DNA of 64,000 nucleotides. Origin: Cephalopachus bancanus. Taxonomy: Eukaryota; Chordata; Mammalia; Primates; Tarsiidae. Positions 50,606-64,000 of the stretch are shown one piece after another. A program made the translations under genes and the position numbers. The DNA lies in NCBI GenBank assembly GCA_027257055.1, contig JAPVLO010000001.1:12919501-12983500 (forward strand). Reading direction: 5' to 3'. The notes under the pieces were generated by a model. The model saw only the letters and a program-made list of their open reading frames with translations, was not told the DNA's origin and did not search any database. Positions within the stretch are counted from its first letter, which is position 1. Each line of letters begins with the position of its first letter.

Positions 50606-51214
50606 AATAACACATTGACCACTTATCCTCACATGCCTAAAAGGATCTATTCCCTTGTTCCAATCCAGAGCTATCCTTAAGTAGACAGATGTTTTTAAGG
50701 TTAAAATTATACATAAAAATTTAGCAGATCATGTGAGGATTGCAGCTCAAGTTGTATGACGATTTTAGAAATGTATTTGGCTACAATTTAACCTGCTGAT
50801 TGAAAATAAGGAAATATTTTTAAACGTTAATAGTGAAAATAATGGTGTTGAGTTTTACTTAAATGTGCTAGTGGCTTATGAGATAGAAATCAGTTACAAA
50901 GGAAACTGCCTTGGGCAGCCCTCACGGCACTGAGAATAAAACCTCCCAACCCCTCACTGTGGTGGCCTCCCAAGCCCTGATTCATGAGGATGTTACCACC
51001 TGGTTCCTTGAGAAAGTTGAGCTCATTCCTGAGACTCTTCACATGCAGCGTGGAGGTTGCCCTTTCTACCCAAGCACCTCTTTCTCTCCGCTTTCCCTGA
51101 GTGTCCCATGGACCTGACCCACTCTGCTTGAAAACGTAGCCTGCCCACCAAGGTTTTCCACCCAGCTAGGAGTCCTCCACTTTTAATTACCTACTTGCTT
51201 CTGTATCTGCTTTT

Positions 51215-51340
51215 TCATCGTCAGTCACCTTCCTGGGAGGTAGGCTGCAAGCTACCAGACTGCGGTATTTGTTGTGTATATCCAGCCCGTAGTGTCTGGC
51301 ACATAGTAGGCCCTCAGCAAGTAACTGAATTACGGAATCA
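51215..51340 (+). repeat. L2 3' end fragment
   Basis: The block gtaggctgcaagctaccaga leads to gtgtctggcacatagtaggc and ctcagcaagtaactgaatt, the typical L2/MIR-like tail. Confidence 0.6.
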
Positions 51341-52021
51341 AAACATGAAATCAAATAGCTCAAAGAGAAATGAGAGTAAGTGAATAGCTGTGTGTTGAGA
51401 TAGCTTTAAAACGGAACCTGCTTTAGTGAGATTCAGAAGGTTTTTTAAGAAGAAAGGCAGACTAGAGTTGACCAAACTGAGTAGATATTCTTTCAGTTTC
51501 AGCCTGTTCAATAAATGCTCACTGTCAAGAGCTAAAACACTAAAGATCGCCCTCACTTCTCACGTTTGTCACTGTTCTTGTGCGTGCCAGCTGGACTGAA
51601 GGTCTTTCTGGTTTATATGTGCCAGGATGTCAGAAGACACAGTGGCTCCTTGGAACCTTTGAATATGAACTCTTCTGCCTGGCTTTCGAAGCTCTAATTG
51701 TTTCCCCTTTATTCTGTACAACCAGCATGTTCTACCTATAAACACTCCCACGGTCCCTTCAGGGCAGAGCAAGCTGTGCTCTGTGGAAGCAGATGAGAGG
51801 TCACTGCAGGTGATCTGACCAAGGTCCTGACCAGTGGGTGGGAAGCGTCAGGACTGCCGAGGGAGGAGCCCGTGCCAGGCAGAGGGGACTTGGATAAACA
51901 CCCATGGCCTGTGGTGCTGTTTGAGTGTATTTCTGAAGGGGCAAGGGGAGGTAGTGTCAGGAAAAGAGTTGGGAAGGATCAGATCAGGACCGACTTGAGA
52001 GACAACTCTGGAGAATGGGCT

Positions 52022-52172
52022 TTTATTTTCTTCCTTCCTTCCCTGGCTTCTTTCTTACTTTCTTCCCTCCCTCCTTCCCCCCTCCCTGTTTCCTTCCTTC
52101 CTTTTTTTCTTCCTCTCTCTTCCTTCCTTTCTTCCTCCTTCCCTCTCACCCTCCTTCTCTCTTCTTCCTTTT
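52022..52172 (+). repeat. Polypyrimidine (TTCC)n-rich tract
   Basis: About 150 bases are almost entirely C and T, with many ttcc and ctccctcc units. Confidence 0.9.
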
Positions 52173-52339
52173 TTAAAACTTTTTTTAAGATTTTTTTTAA
52201 TGTTTTATGTTTACTTTATTCCTAAATGTCCGAATTCCATCTGGTATCATTTCTCTTCAGCCTCAGGAACTTTATTTAACATTTCCTTTGCTGCTTATTG
52301 GACAGTGATTATTTTTAATCTTAAAATGTTTTTGATTAA

Positions 52340-52655
52340 CTTTCTTTTTTTATAATCAATATTTTTTATTATGATATCATGGGGTACAGTTAAGGGTTAG
52401 GCATACAGATATGCTTCGTTCAGGGACCCTTGTTGATAAGAGGTGTCTCCCCGTCCCCAGACAGATATTTACTACCGTTAATCCCATCTCCCTTCCCCTC
52501 CCCCCCCATTATCGCAGCATTGTTCACAATAGCAAGAACCTAGAAGCAACCATGCTGTCCATCAAAAGAGGACTGGATTTAAAAAATGTGGTACATATAC
52601 ACGATGGAATACTACGCAGCCATAAAAAAAGAACAAAATCATGATTTTTTTTTAG
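52340..52655 (-). mobile_element. L1 insertion with inverted 5' segment, antisense
   Basis: Bases 52350-52510 are L1 3' UTR in antisense (T-rich start, then catggggtacagttaagggt). From about 52512 the sequence switches to sense ORF2 3' coding sequence (attgttcacaatagcaagaa, then gtggtacatatacacgatgg, then actacgcagccataaaaa). The strand switch inside one element indicates twin priming. Confidence 0.7.
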
Positions 52656-53652
52656 ATTTTAAACAACAGTAATTTATTCAAGAGTTTTAATCATGAAAAT
52701 GGTATAACCTAAAGTGTCTTTTAGATTCGAAAGATGGAACGATCATCAGAACATATAATATTGGAACAGTTCCATCCTACCTCTTTCAGGCTGCATGACT
52801 CTGAGGAAGCTTAATTCTTTCTTCAGCAAAATAGGGATGACATCTATGACTATGAAGGCACCTGTAATTGGGGTTAGCAGTGATCACACACTGTTCTACC
52901 CTATTCAAAGTATGTTAAAACAAATGATGCTTATTGCATCTTTTGAATAACGTGTTAGCCTAAAGCCTTAGAAGGGACTAGTTTTAAGACAGTCAGAATC
53001 TATTGCACATCAACAGAAGAGAACAAAAGCAGCCCACATATCCTTGACGCTGAATCAAAAATCCCCAGTGGGTTTGAGCTTTTCTGGGGTTTCTTGGGAA
53101 GCAAGAGACAATCCCATATACACCTGTGTAGCCTGAGAAAGGGAACCGGAGAGAAAGGTGGTGTGGGAGAGGCCATGGCTGACCCTGTGATGGACACTTG
53201 TGTGTGATTTACAAACTCCAGTGACAGTAACTATAAGAACATCTACCTCGTTTAGTGCCAATACTCTAGCATTTGTTTATTTTACTTTATTTATATGACA
53301 TGGTTTTAAAATGTCTTTGTTTGACTCTTTAGCTGAATTTCCAGTGTGGCTTCTGTGTTCATACCTCTCAGAACACTCAATGTAAGATGTGCATTAAATA
53401 TTCAAGTAATTGCTTTAGTGTATGGAATGCAGAAGTAGAGGCTTGAAGTTCAGCATTCCAAAATGAATAATAAAGCTCTTTATTGAAATGGTGAACATGT
53501 GTTTCTTATCTTTCTAAAGCTATAAGAATTGTCTAACTTTATTTAAATTTGATAATTCAAAAAACTCCTGAAACATAAACATATTGTCTTTTCAAGACAG
53601 GGACTGCAATAACGACAAGTTATTTGATCTAGGATGTCAAAAAGTCTGCATA

Positions 53653-53949
53653 GGTCGGGTGCGGTGGCTCAAACCTGTAATCCCAGCACTTTGGGAGGCT
53701 GAAACAAGAAGATTGCCTGAGTCCAGGGGTTCAAGACCAGTCTGGGAAACTTAGTGAGACCCCCATCTCTACGATAAATCAAAAAATTAGCCAGCCAGAT
53801 GTGGAGGCACATGCCAGTAGTTTTAGCTACTTGGAAAGCTGAGGTGGAAGGATTACCTGAGCCCAGCAGGTTGAGGCTGTGGTAGCCATGAGTGTGCTAC
53901 TTCACTCCAGCCTGGGCAACAGAATGAGACTCCGATTTGAAAAAAAAAA
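53653..53949 (+). repeat. Alu SINE, sense
   Basis: The complete dimer is flanked by tctgcata at 53645-53652 and 53950-53957. It lies 275 bases upstream of the exon at 54225. Confidence 0.94.
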
Positions 53950-54199
53950 TCTGCATAAATATGTTTGAAAATTACAGATTATAAAATTGATTTTACCACA
54001 TAATATATTCTTTTTGGTTTAACAGTGCTATGGCAAATTTTAACAAAACTATGTAGGCTACATACTTGATTAAAGATTATTATACGTTTATTTTAGATGT
54101 ACTTATTGTTTATTGGATACATTTTATTATTTTTCCTCCTTTTTATAACTATTATCTATGTTCTATTCAAATTATTTAGTGTACATTATCAGAAAATAA

Positions 54200-54418
<219 letters not shown>

Positions 54419-55299
54419 TAATTTTTAAGCTGTATCAACTTCCTAGGTAAAATGGATTTAAAACATAACAATGACACAGGCTTAAGAGCTGGAAAATAGA
54501 ATATTAAACTGTGAAACTTCACTCTGGTATTATTGTCAGCACATTATTGCTTAAGTGAAACAGTTAGGATTATAATTGCTTATTTGTTGACTTTTCAGAA
54601 ATTGTATGGAATATTGGTCTATAAAAACCAGTGTAAAACGAATCTTATACTGATCAGGAGGAGAAAATGGGCTCTCTACTCATGTTTTTAATTTAAAAAA
54701 TTATTCTCACCACTAAGAAATATGAAGGAAAATAATATTAAAGAAATAATGAATGGCAAACTGGCTTTAGGTATTTTAAGTGTGTTAATCAGTATATCAT
54801 TCAGAATCAGTTTGGCTGCGTGTATCCAGAGCTATGTAATAGTGGCCTATACAAATATTTCCTCTCTCACACACACAAAAGAAGACAAGGGCATCTGGTA
54901 ATGGCTGATGGGAGATTCAGACCAACCTTCCCTGGAGAACAGGCAGCTAAGGTGGACAAAACATGTTTTTGTTGAGTTTGATTGAAGTCGTTGGGGAACT
55001 CTCAAGGTAGTGAAACACTGAGAAGAGACTGAAGATGTTGGGGCCGGGGTTCCAATGTGAACCCAAGCGAGAAAGCCCGTATTCTAGGCTTGTCTTCTAG
55101 GGACATTAAAGACCCCCACATGCTTTGGAGAAAGCAGCTAAGGAGGCAAACTGTGCTTCTGATGGCTTTCTAGGATTATAGGGACATACCCTGCATTTTG
55201 GGCCCACCAAGACTTTAGGGTAGGACTTTGAAGTGTCCGTTCCAAGAGTCAGGATGAACCAAAACCGGGAGCCACAGCCTGTCTATGAATTGCCTGAAG

Positions 55300-55975
55300 C
55301 CCAAAGTTAGAGTGAGATACTCTGGACATAACAGGGCTCACAGGGACCCAAGAAAAATGCTTATGAATCTATCCCTAAGTACAAAAATAGCATCCTAGAC
55401 TTTAGCATATTCTTACAAGCCACTTTTCCAATACAAAGTCCAACACGCAAACAAAAATAACCAGGCATAGAAACCCACGAAATAAAGTTCAAAAAAATCA
55501 CAAGCAGAAGTAGCAGTTAATTGCAATATATCCACAGAGGCTCAAAAGATTGGAGTTCAAAGGCATCTGCCTTAAAATACGTCTGTTTACATATAAAAAA
55601 TAAAAGAATGAAAGCATCAGCAGAAATGGGAAACCATAAAGAAATTGTCCAATGGAAATTCTGAGATTGAAAAATACAGTAATAAAATGAAGTACTCCAG
55701 AGGATGAAGTTAAATTTAATTAGACACAATTGTTAACAAAAACAAACAGAGAACAAGTGGGGAAGTGGGAGATAAATCAGAAAATCTTGGCATGAAACAA
55801 ACCAAAGCAAAAGAGAAGAATGGAAATGCCAGACGGTGGCTTAAGATATAAAGATTACAGTGAGAAGGATGGCTGGGATCTCAGGAAAAGAAGAAAGTGC
55901 ATGAGCAGAAAAAAAGACTTGGTGAGCAATGTTAGACCCTTTTCCAACACTGACAAAAGAGCATCAAGAAACAAT
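55300..55975 (+). mobile_element. Old L1 fragment, probable 5' or ORF1 region
   Basis: The sequence is A-rich in sense, with blocks such as agattgaaaaatacagtaat and gataaatcagaaaatcttgg that resemble L1 ORF1-type sequence. Frames are broken and the subfamily is unclear. Confidence 0.4.
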
Positions 55976-55981
55976 AAGAAA

Positions 55982-56031
<50 letters not shown>

Positions 56032-56098
56032 AGAAAGAAAGAAAGGAAAGAAAGAAAAGAAAAGAAGAAAGAAAGAGGAAGGAAGGAAGGAAGGAAAG
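55976..56098 (+). repeat. (GAAA)n-rich purine microsatellite
   Basis: About 120 bases are pure purine, first regular gaaa units, then mixed gaaag and ggaa units. Confidence 0.95.
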
Positions 56099-56099
56099 A

Positions 56100-56250
56100 C
56101 ACTTAAGTGGGCAGTTTTTAAATATGGTTCAACATTACACTTTTCACATGATCCAGTAATCCTACTTGTCAGCATCTACCCAAGAGAAATGCTTATGGTG
56201 ACTTTATTTATAATAACACAAAACTAGAAATTAATCCAATGTCCTTCAAC
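56100..56250 (+). mobile_element. Old L1 ORF2 C-terminal fragment
   Basis: The blocks gatccagtaatcctacttgt, atctacccaagagaaatgct and ccaatgtccttcaactgacg match the ORF2 3' region of old L1 families in sense. Confidence 0.65.
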
Positions 56251-56254
56251 TGAC

Positions 56255-56745
56255 GACTGGCTTGTATTAGTTCTTCACTACCGGGCAACAATTACCTCCA
56301 AAACTTAGAGGCTGATACAACAAGTGGTTCATGATTTCCTAGTTTCTGTGGGTTGGGAAGTCGTGTGCCACTTAGCTGAATGGCTTTGATGGAAGGTCCC
56401 TCATGAGATAGCAACCAAGCTGTCAGCCAAGGCCACATTCATCTTGAGATCTGAGTGAGGGCTGATCCATTATCAAGGTCACTCACATGGCTGTTGGCAG
56501 GCCACAGGAGATTCTCATCCAAGGCCACTCATATGGGTCTCCCCATGGGACAGCCCTCACAGCAGGGCAGAGGCCTCCTTCACAAGCACCCTGGATGGAA
56601 GCCACAGTCTTCACATGACCTAATCTGGGAAGTGGCAGCCCCTCACTCTCACTTTCAATTGAGTCACTAAATCCAGGCCATGGGCAGGGGTTCCATGAAG
56701 GTGAGTGCCCAGAGGTTGGCTCACTGGGGACATCTCACAGGCTGA
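56255..56745 (+). repeat. Old mammalian interspersed repeat, same unnamed family as 19690 and 21880
   Basis: It opens with gtattagttcttcactaccg, then gggcaacaattacctcc and aaacttagaggctgataca. It contains atggctgttggcaggccaca and gggtctccccatgggacagc. It sits between two L1 segments. Confidence 0.5.
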
Positions 56746-56749
56746 ATTA

Positions 56750-58900
56750 GACATGAATAAACTGCAATAAGTAAGAGACATCGACTGTTACACTTCAAGT
56801 ACAAAGGCAGTGGAATGACATATTTACGATGTTCAAACAAAATAACTGCCAACAAAAATTCCTTCAAAAATGAAGGGGAGTTAAGGATATTTTTAGGGGA
56901 AAAAAATTGAAAACCAAAATAATTAGATATTGGCAAACTCCAAATGCTCAGAGATACAGGAAAAAACAAAGAACAATGAAAAAGTGAGTTAGGAAAGGGT
57001 AAAATAATATTTAATATTATATGCTGATAAATCTAACTTGTTGACTTGTAGTCTCAAAGATAACCCCTGAATGAACATTAGTGGGGAAGATAATTTCCAA
57101 ACTAACAAAGGGAGTGAAATAGAATGTTTAAAAAGTCAGCCCACAAGATGGATAAAGGGTGTGAAATAGGAATATCCCAAAGGGCAACTAATAGAAAGTT
57201 CTTAGATGGTTGATAAAATCACATGTATGAAGGCAAACTTCAATTATACTACACTTTGCAAGGCTCCTTTAGTGAAAATCTACATTAAAGATGATCTATC
57301 ATTGCAATGTTTTAAAAACTAAAGTTTCTGAAAATATAAAACACAAGGATTCTGAAAGAATAAATGAAAAGAGGTGGAAAAGGAAAAGATATAACATGCA
57401 AATATTAAAAAGCAGCAATAGCAATGTTCATGTATTTGAAAGTTAGGGACTGCATCTAAATAATCCGTAGATTCAATAAGAAATCTCGATATAAATTTAA
57501 AACAAAACACAGCATTTTAACTAATGACAATGAAAACATGACAACAGAACTTATGGGGCATGGCTAGTGTCTTTATGAATGGGAATATCTAGCTTTAAAC
57601 ATGTGTACTGAAAGAGAAGAAAGACTGAAAATCAGTATTAAAATATCAAGAAATAATAAACAGAACAAAAATTAAATACCATGAAAATAGGAGTATACAA
57701 TAAAAATAGTAATAACAAAAAGTTATTGAAATAGAAAAACAAGAAAGCAAAAGTTGGTTCTTTGCAAAAATTGATCTTTGAAAACATTAATACAATTTAT
57801 CATTCCCTTGCAAGTATAATAAAGAAATAAAGAAAATGGGCACAAATAAATTCTAGAGATGAAATGGGGATGTAACCACAAATCTTGCAGAAATTAAAAG
57901 TAATAAGGGAATGTTATGAACAGTTTTATGCCAAGATAAATGTGTAAATTTACATGAACACACACATTTCTCAAAGAAGAACTAACCAAAGTAGAGAAAG
58001 TAAATAGGAATGCTGTGTAATACTGTAAGTCTTAAATTAATTGAATTTGTGATTGAATAACTTCCTAGAAGGAAAACTCTAGATCCACCCAAATTCTCCA
58101 GTCAATTTTTACAAAATTCTAAAAGTGAAACAGCGCCAATGTTATACAAACTCTTCCAGAGCATACTGAAGGAGGGGTAAGAAAATAAAATTTGTTCAGG
58201 TGGCATCAGTGGCCACTTACTTTATGCCAGCATTGACATTGTAGAGCATTGAGGAAGAATAATCAATTGTTATTGATACGGAGAAAAGAGTGAAATGTGA
58301 CCCTACGTAATGCCACACACAAAGCAATTCCTGCTAATATATAGATCTAGATGTCAAATGGAAAATAGTAAAAATGTATAGTGGGAAATATAGGAGAATT
58401 TCTTCTTTACGTCAGAAAGGGAAAGAAAGCAGGATATCTTCAACAGGACACAAAAGAATGCTAATGACAAAGGAAAAAAAAACACAGAAATTGGGAGAAA
58501 AATAATTTCAGTACATTTACCCAACAAAGGGTCATATTCAGAGTTTACTTAAATGGAAACAAACCAAAAAAGAAAGTGATAGCTGAATAGAACATTGGAT
58601 GGGAAACCTCAATAAGCATTTAAAACCAGAAACATTTTTATGGAGTCCAGCCTCATTAGTACTTAGAGAAATATAGCTTACAACTCCAATGTGATACTAT
58701 CACATCCTGCAGAGGTACAGACCCAACAGGCAAGGATGGGACAAGGGATTACCACATGTATGAGGACAGAGATTTCATTCAGAGGAGTAAGAGCCAGTGG
58801 TGATTTGGAGAGAAAAGGATGGGAGTGTCTGGAGAACTGACCGTGTTGTTTCTTGACCGGGTGGTAGTTACAGTTCCACAACTAAAAATATAAAAACAGA
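56750..58900 (+). mobile_element. Decayed L1 LINE, ORF2 reverse-transcriptase region
   Basis: In sense, blocks in ORF2 order are recognisable: agttggttctttgcaaaaat (57752), aagggaatgttatgaacagttttatgcc-type (57906), gaaggaaaactctagatccacc-type (58068), acaaactcttccagagcata (58146) and, more diverged, a late ORF2 block near 58640. Stops and indels are frequent; there is no coding potential left. Confidence 0.7.
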
Positions 58901-60859
58901 AAAACAGAAAAAGAGTAAGAGGGAGGGCACGTCCCTCTACCAAAGTATTTAATTTTTCTGTGTTTTGAGTCAAAAGACAAAAGCTATGTCTTAGGAAATG
59001 ATTCCAGGAAACAACACACACGAAAAAACTGAGGCTTACTCTCAATATTAAAACAGAACGAGACACCAGGGGAACAAACAAAACCCTCTAGATGATAGTG
59101 GAAATGCTAGTAAAATATGCTTCATGAAACTGATAATATTAATTAAGTCTTTAGGAATGCCGGGCTTCTAAACTACAGCGTGTAACTAATAGTGTGTACT
59201 TCTAAATCCCGGATACAGAGGTATATGTTCTCCCTTAAGTGCTTACAGGGACTGAATTTTAAAATAAAGCTGGTTCTGTGATGTCATGAATTAAAGACCA
59301 TTTGGAAAAAAAACAACTTAGGAGTTATGTGCACAGAAGAAAAATTATTTCAACTGAGAATTCAGTCTTTCAAAACAACTTAGCATGTTTATGCTAATCT
59401 ACTTTTTTGAACACTATGAATTTCTAGATGTCTGAAAATTTCCCCATGATTATTAAAATATTCAACATGATACTCTATATACTTAGGCCTTCAGTAAGCA
59501 TTTACTGATTGAAACAATGTTGTTTGTTCCATAGGAGCCAGGAAATCCTTTGTAAAGGGCAGAGTCAGAAAAACTGCCCTAGTCAGTGTTGTAGAAACTG
59601 AACAAACATGACACATGTGCAGTGTGTGATATATATATACATGATCATGATAACTCTTAAAGCAATTATTAGTATGAATCCGTAATTTACAAAATGCAGT
59701 CAATGGGCTTTCTAAATAAAGGCAAAAGATGAAAATAAATGTTTAAAATAACTTAAGGTTCTAATTGAATCAGAAATAGTGTTATTTTCTAGGAAACGAT
59801 TTCCCTTTTGAATGCCAGTATCTGCATGCTACCTCTGCCTCCCAGAAATAATTATCTGTTTGTTCATTTGTTGAAATATAGTTATGTGTGGGTAATTATA
59901 GCTATCACTTACTTTAATTGCTATCCTTTTTACTGATGTGAACACAGACTTGAATCTTTTTTTGTATACTTAATTATTCCCTGGACTTGTGGTTATTTAT
60001 CATTAGATTAGAGAACAGTTTTTAGTGTTAGAACATCTTGCCTATATCTAACAAAATATGGTGAATATAAGGATGTCTATTTTGTAGAGAAATAGAGATA
60101 TAAAAAATTCCAACTAGGCCATTTTATGTTCAGTATGATTTTCTCTCTTGCTATTCAATGAATATACATATCATGACTAAATAAATATCAGCAAAAATGG
60201 CAATTAAATAATACAGTCATTGCATTTGAATTCACATCTTCTATTCTGCACAGATTGTCTTTTTTAAATTTGCATTATGTTTGTCCTCAGTGTACACTAA
60301 GGGCTATCTGTTTTGATTAAAGGCTTCCTAAGGGCAAGAGGTTGAAAGAGGTCTTTCTCAGGGCCAGGAAATCTGCATTCTTCGCAAGACTCCAACGCCA
60401 TGTTGAAGTTAGCCCCATTAAAGCACTAAACCACACTGATTCTGGGAACATCTAAGAATGACTTCCATCAACCATGCCTCAAGATAGACCCAGACCACCA
60501 ACCAAGAAACCTCTGATTGGAGCCCATAAATATCTTTAATATACGTTTTACAATATAACTTTGTTGGTGAAAACTGTGCAATTCTTTGGAACTCATACTC
60601 TGATCTAGCTCAAAGCCTAAATCTAAAGTACAGAAAGCCAGCCCCCACATGTCAATCTTGACTATTTTGCAGTTATCTGTTTTGAGCAATAGAAGGTACC
60701 TTTGGGGGTGGGAGTGGGGCAAAAGAAAGAAAGAATAACGTTCTTGGTGCACCTACTAAGTCCTGGCCCATTCATCCTTCTTGAAAAAAGCATTTTGAAG
60801 TCATATTAAATAATTTCTAATTTGGATATTATTCCATTACATTTTCTTAGCTGCTGTTG

Positions 60860-61150
60860 AGAAGTCAGGATAGGAAACGAGTGGATTGTAATGTCCACTC
60901 TGCCCTTTCCTAACAGTGTGACATTGTTCCTGGTGCTTACAAAGTCAACCTGCCTGCGTTCCCACCTCAGTTCTGATGCCTATCGGCTTCCTGACCGTAA
61001 ACAAGTGGCAGAACCTTTCTGCTTTTCAGTTTTCTAATCTTAAAAATGAGAATAATAAAAGGACCTGTCTCGTGGATTGCTGAATATTTAGCATGATGAT
61101 ATTGACATAAATGCAGAACTCAGTAAATATTACCTTTACAGTTATCATAT
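60860..61150 (+). repeat. MIR SINE
   Basis: The blocks cagttttctaatcttaaaaa, gagaataataaaaggacctg and cagaactcagtaaatattac are in MIR order. Confidence 0.65.
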
Positions 61151-62309
61151 GTGCAGTTACCATAAAATCTTATGTTTCTAAGCCAGAGAAGCCATGAGGA
61201 TTTATCAAAAAAAACTTATATGCATAAGGTGGATGAGGTGCAGAGCAGCAAATTCACTTCTCCAAGACCATACACGCTACAATAGTACAATCAGTGCCTT
61301 GTCGCCTATTTACATATGTGTCACAATTGCATATGTGTGTACTCAAACATGCCTATTATTTTGATTGCCTGCACTGGTATTCAGGACCATTACAGACATT
61401 ATAAATGAAGTAAGATTATGTAGGTGGACTTCAGGAGAAGGATATGTTTTAGGAGAGGTTACCCAAAAACCCAGAATTTATTTATTAAAAATGGTATCTT
61501 AAATTTGGAGTTTTTCTGAGAAATGGAGCAGTAATGAGCATCAACTTATTAAAATACATTTTAAGCCTTTTAAAAAAATTGTGTATCGTACTTACATGTT
61601 TAAACTTCAGTCGCCCTCATAGTACACTCAATTTGATGCGATACAACTGTAGAGATGCTTTCTTTAACACTCAAAACAGTTTTTGAACTTGTCAGTTTTG
61701 ATGCCTTTTGATGCTTATGACATTGAATGTTTGTTGAGCTTCTGCAGGTTGTGTATGCCAAGCAAGATTGTTGAAGGATATATTACGATACTGTTCAAGA
61801 AAAGGGAGGTATGATGGGCAACTCTAAGACTTTGAGAGAAATGCTGGAAGAATACTGCACTCTTTAGCAGGGAAGGGAGATTTCTAAGTGGAGGTTATTT
61901 TCATAGGTGGGCTTGGAGCTCCAGAGATAAGAATGATTTCTGGCTATGGATGATTGTTCCATTCATGGTGATTACAGTTTTGAGGTTTAAGCAAAGGTTC
62001 CAGAATAGAAAGGTAGAAAAGGCAGAATTTTCAAAGACACTGAAGACATGGAGATTATTCATAGCATCAGAGACGAAATCAGAAAGAAAGATGAGAAAAA
62101 AATCTGACCACTGAGCCACGTAGAATGAAAAGCTTTGAGAAATTTGCATTGAGAAGGGCTGAAATGGAATATGTCATCAAGAGACAAGACAGATATCCAG
62201 TTTCGTGGACACCCCAAGAGAGAAATGGGTTTAAAGATTATGGAGTACTTGGAAATCTGGGAGGGTGTCAAAGAGAATCCAAATCCCACTGCCATTGATG
62301 AAATGACTT

Positions 62310-62945
62310 TGAGTCTCTACAAAATGGCAGAGATTTGGTGGGAGTGTAAACTAGTACAACCTCTGTGGAAAACAGGGTGGCGATTTCTAAAAGATCTTAA
62401 AAAATCAACCTTCCATGTGACCCAGAAATACTCCTTCTGGGAATATACCTGGAGGAACTCAAATCATTCAATAAAAAAAGATACCTATGCGCACATGTTT
62501 ATTGCAGCACTATTCACAATAGCAAAAGCATGGAACCAGTCATGCTGCCCATTGAAAGTAGACTAGATTTAAAAATGTGGTACATATATAAAATGGAATA
62601 TTATGCAGTCATAAAGGAGGACAAAATTATCAACTTTGCAGCAACTTGGATGGATTTAGGGTCTGTAATACTCAGTGATCTATCACAGAAACAAAGCATT
62701 GAGTACTACATGTTCTCACTCATAAGCAGACCCTGAACAGTTATCAAAATACTACAAGAAAGGAATTGGCAGCAGTAGAAAACTTCCAGAGGAAGGGAGG
62801 GCATGTTTCATTAATAAAGCTACCTGATCTCAAACCAGGCGAGGTAGGGACCAAAGTAAGGCCCAAACTTTACCTGCACGATGACCACTTGTATACCTAA
62901 CCCTGCATTGTACACCATATCTTTAAAATAAATGTTTTTTAAATG
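62310..62945 (+). mobile_element. L1 LINE 3' end, sense (ORF2 C-terminus and 3' UTR)
   Basis: The frame at 62171-62566 reads WWECKLVQPLWKTGWRFLKDLKK, broken here into WWECKLVQPLW and KTGWRFLKDLKK, then MFIAALFTIAKAWNQS. A second frame continues MWYIYKMEYYAVIKEDKIIN. Both are the conserved ORF2 end. The 3' UTR ends at an aaataaatg-type tail near 62935. One frameshift near 62560 separates the two frames. Confidence 0.88.
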
Positions 62946-63110
62946 ACAGAGATTTGTGATATACTGGGTAACAACATCCAATTTGTGCCATACCACCCCT
63001 ACACACTCTGTCTCATTCTCTTCTTATAAGACTTTGAATAAACCTCCTGGGCTCTGCATGTATACTTCATGACCCCATAGTCACTTTTCAAAATCACTTT
63101 AAAAATCAGA

Positions 63111-63160
63111 CACTCTAGCCTGGGTGATGGAGAGAGACTCCAACTCAAAAACAAAAAAAT
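63111..63160 (+). repeat. Alu 3' end fragment, sense
   Basis: Only cactctagcctgggtgatgg, gagactccaactcaaaaac and an A-rich tail remain. This is a heavily 5'-truncated copy. Confidence 0.75.
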
Positions 63161-64000
63161 CACACAGAACTCCAGGGACCAAGTCCACACACTATAGCTG
63201 ATAAGGAGAATGTCCTAACAGCCAACCATCTTTGTGTCCTGGAAGAAGGTTGAATGTGCAAAGCGCTGAGCATCCCTCAGTGCACAAGAAGAGAATGAGC
63301 AAAGGCTTATCCTTCCATTTATACCCCCGATCAAGACTGGAGCCTTTCTGATGTCCTCACCCAAGATCAGGAGAGCAGGAAATCCCCTGGAGTATGTCTA
63401 TTATGCCCTGTAGACCAGTTTTGGGGGAGCTCCATCCCTAAAGCCTCTGCAGTCTTTCTTTGAGCAGAAGAGCTAGCTATCTGGAGGGAATGGTGGATGC
63501 CATTTCAGAATGCCTTAACCCTTGATGCATTTCTTTAAATTCTTAATGAAAATGAATATGTTTACTGTGTATTGCTCAATCACACTGTTTCTTCTTAATT
63601 TTCTAAATATGTTATTTGCCCATTTAAGCAAGGATGGATTTTTATAATAAAGGTTTAGTATCGCATGGGCAAAAACTCAACTTTGTGAGGCATACTGTTG
63701 CTGCCCTAGAAAGAAAATGGCGAGGAAGGAACATATGACTCCCTAGGCTGGGCATTATCACCTCTACGTCCAAGCAGGGGAGAAGGTTGGGACAGTGAGA
63801 ACACCAGAGTGAGTTCATCAGTAGGTGCTTGCCATCACTGTCCGACGGCAACCTCCTTTCCAACAGAGGGACCTGAAAAGTGCTCCATCTTAACCGTAAA
63901 TGTTCCTGCAAAAGGAATCGTAGTTCTTCAGCGCTGGTTAACATGCACTTTGGAATTTTCTACTTGCCGTCCACAGAACTTTGAGATTTTTCTGGGATCT

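Noticed and set aside
55820..56227. Open frame encoding a long Lys/Glu/Arg repeat
   Set aside because: It is translation of the (GAAA)n microsatellite. There is no splice or start context.

Overview
The window is nuclear DNA from a primate, most likely a strepsirrhine (lemur or loris group). The evidence is dense dimeric Alu elements, L1, L2, MIR and hAT fossils, and spliced vertebrate exons. Many Alus share an arrangement that I associate with strepsirrhines rather than with human Alu families (A-box region reading like ggctcagcctgtaatcccg, B-box region like gggttcgagacccgcctggg). The species assignment is inference; the mammalian and primate assignment is firm.

The only gene I can support is MYO16 (unconventional myosin XVI, also called NYAP3), on the + strand. 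Five consecutive coding exons are present, each with GT/AG borders and matching phases: 3168-3264 (end of the motor, start of the IQ motif), 9762-10008 (rest of the IQ motif and the start of the tail), 11954-12225 (first NYAP-like motif), 25818-26981 (the 1164-nt NYAP exon with YEEI, YIEM, YEEM and a proline-rich stretch) and 54225-54383 (a Ser/Thr/Asn-rich tail segment). The earlier exons (ankyrin repeats, most of the motor) and the final tail exon or exons lie outside the window. About 97% of the window is intron.

Layout: 1-3167 upstream intron; 3265-9761 intron with Alus and a minus-strand L1 tail; 10009-11953 short, repeat-poor intron; 12226-25817 intron with two mariner fossils, several Alus, MIRs and an L1 cluster; 26982-54224 a 27-kb intron that begins with a (CA)n tract and holds most of the Alus, a third mariner fossil, L2-like sequence, a MER5-type hAT fossil and a locally duplicated segment; 54384-64000 an intron made largely of decayed L1 plus a (GAAA)n tract and a recognisable L1 3' end.

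The gene product joins a myosin motor and one IQ motif to a long unstructured tail. In neurons the tail is tyrosine-phosphorylated, binds PI3-kinase p85 through YxxM motifs and contacts the WAVE complex (family knowledge). The most interesting local observation is that the weak donor of the 272-nt exon is followed by an in-frame extension, a stop codon and an AATAAA within 117 bases. This is a candidate composite terminal exon for a short-tail isoform. I found no sign of a new enzymatic or defence system; the remaining novelty is in repeat structure.
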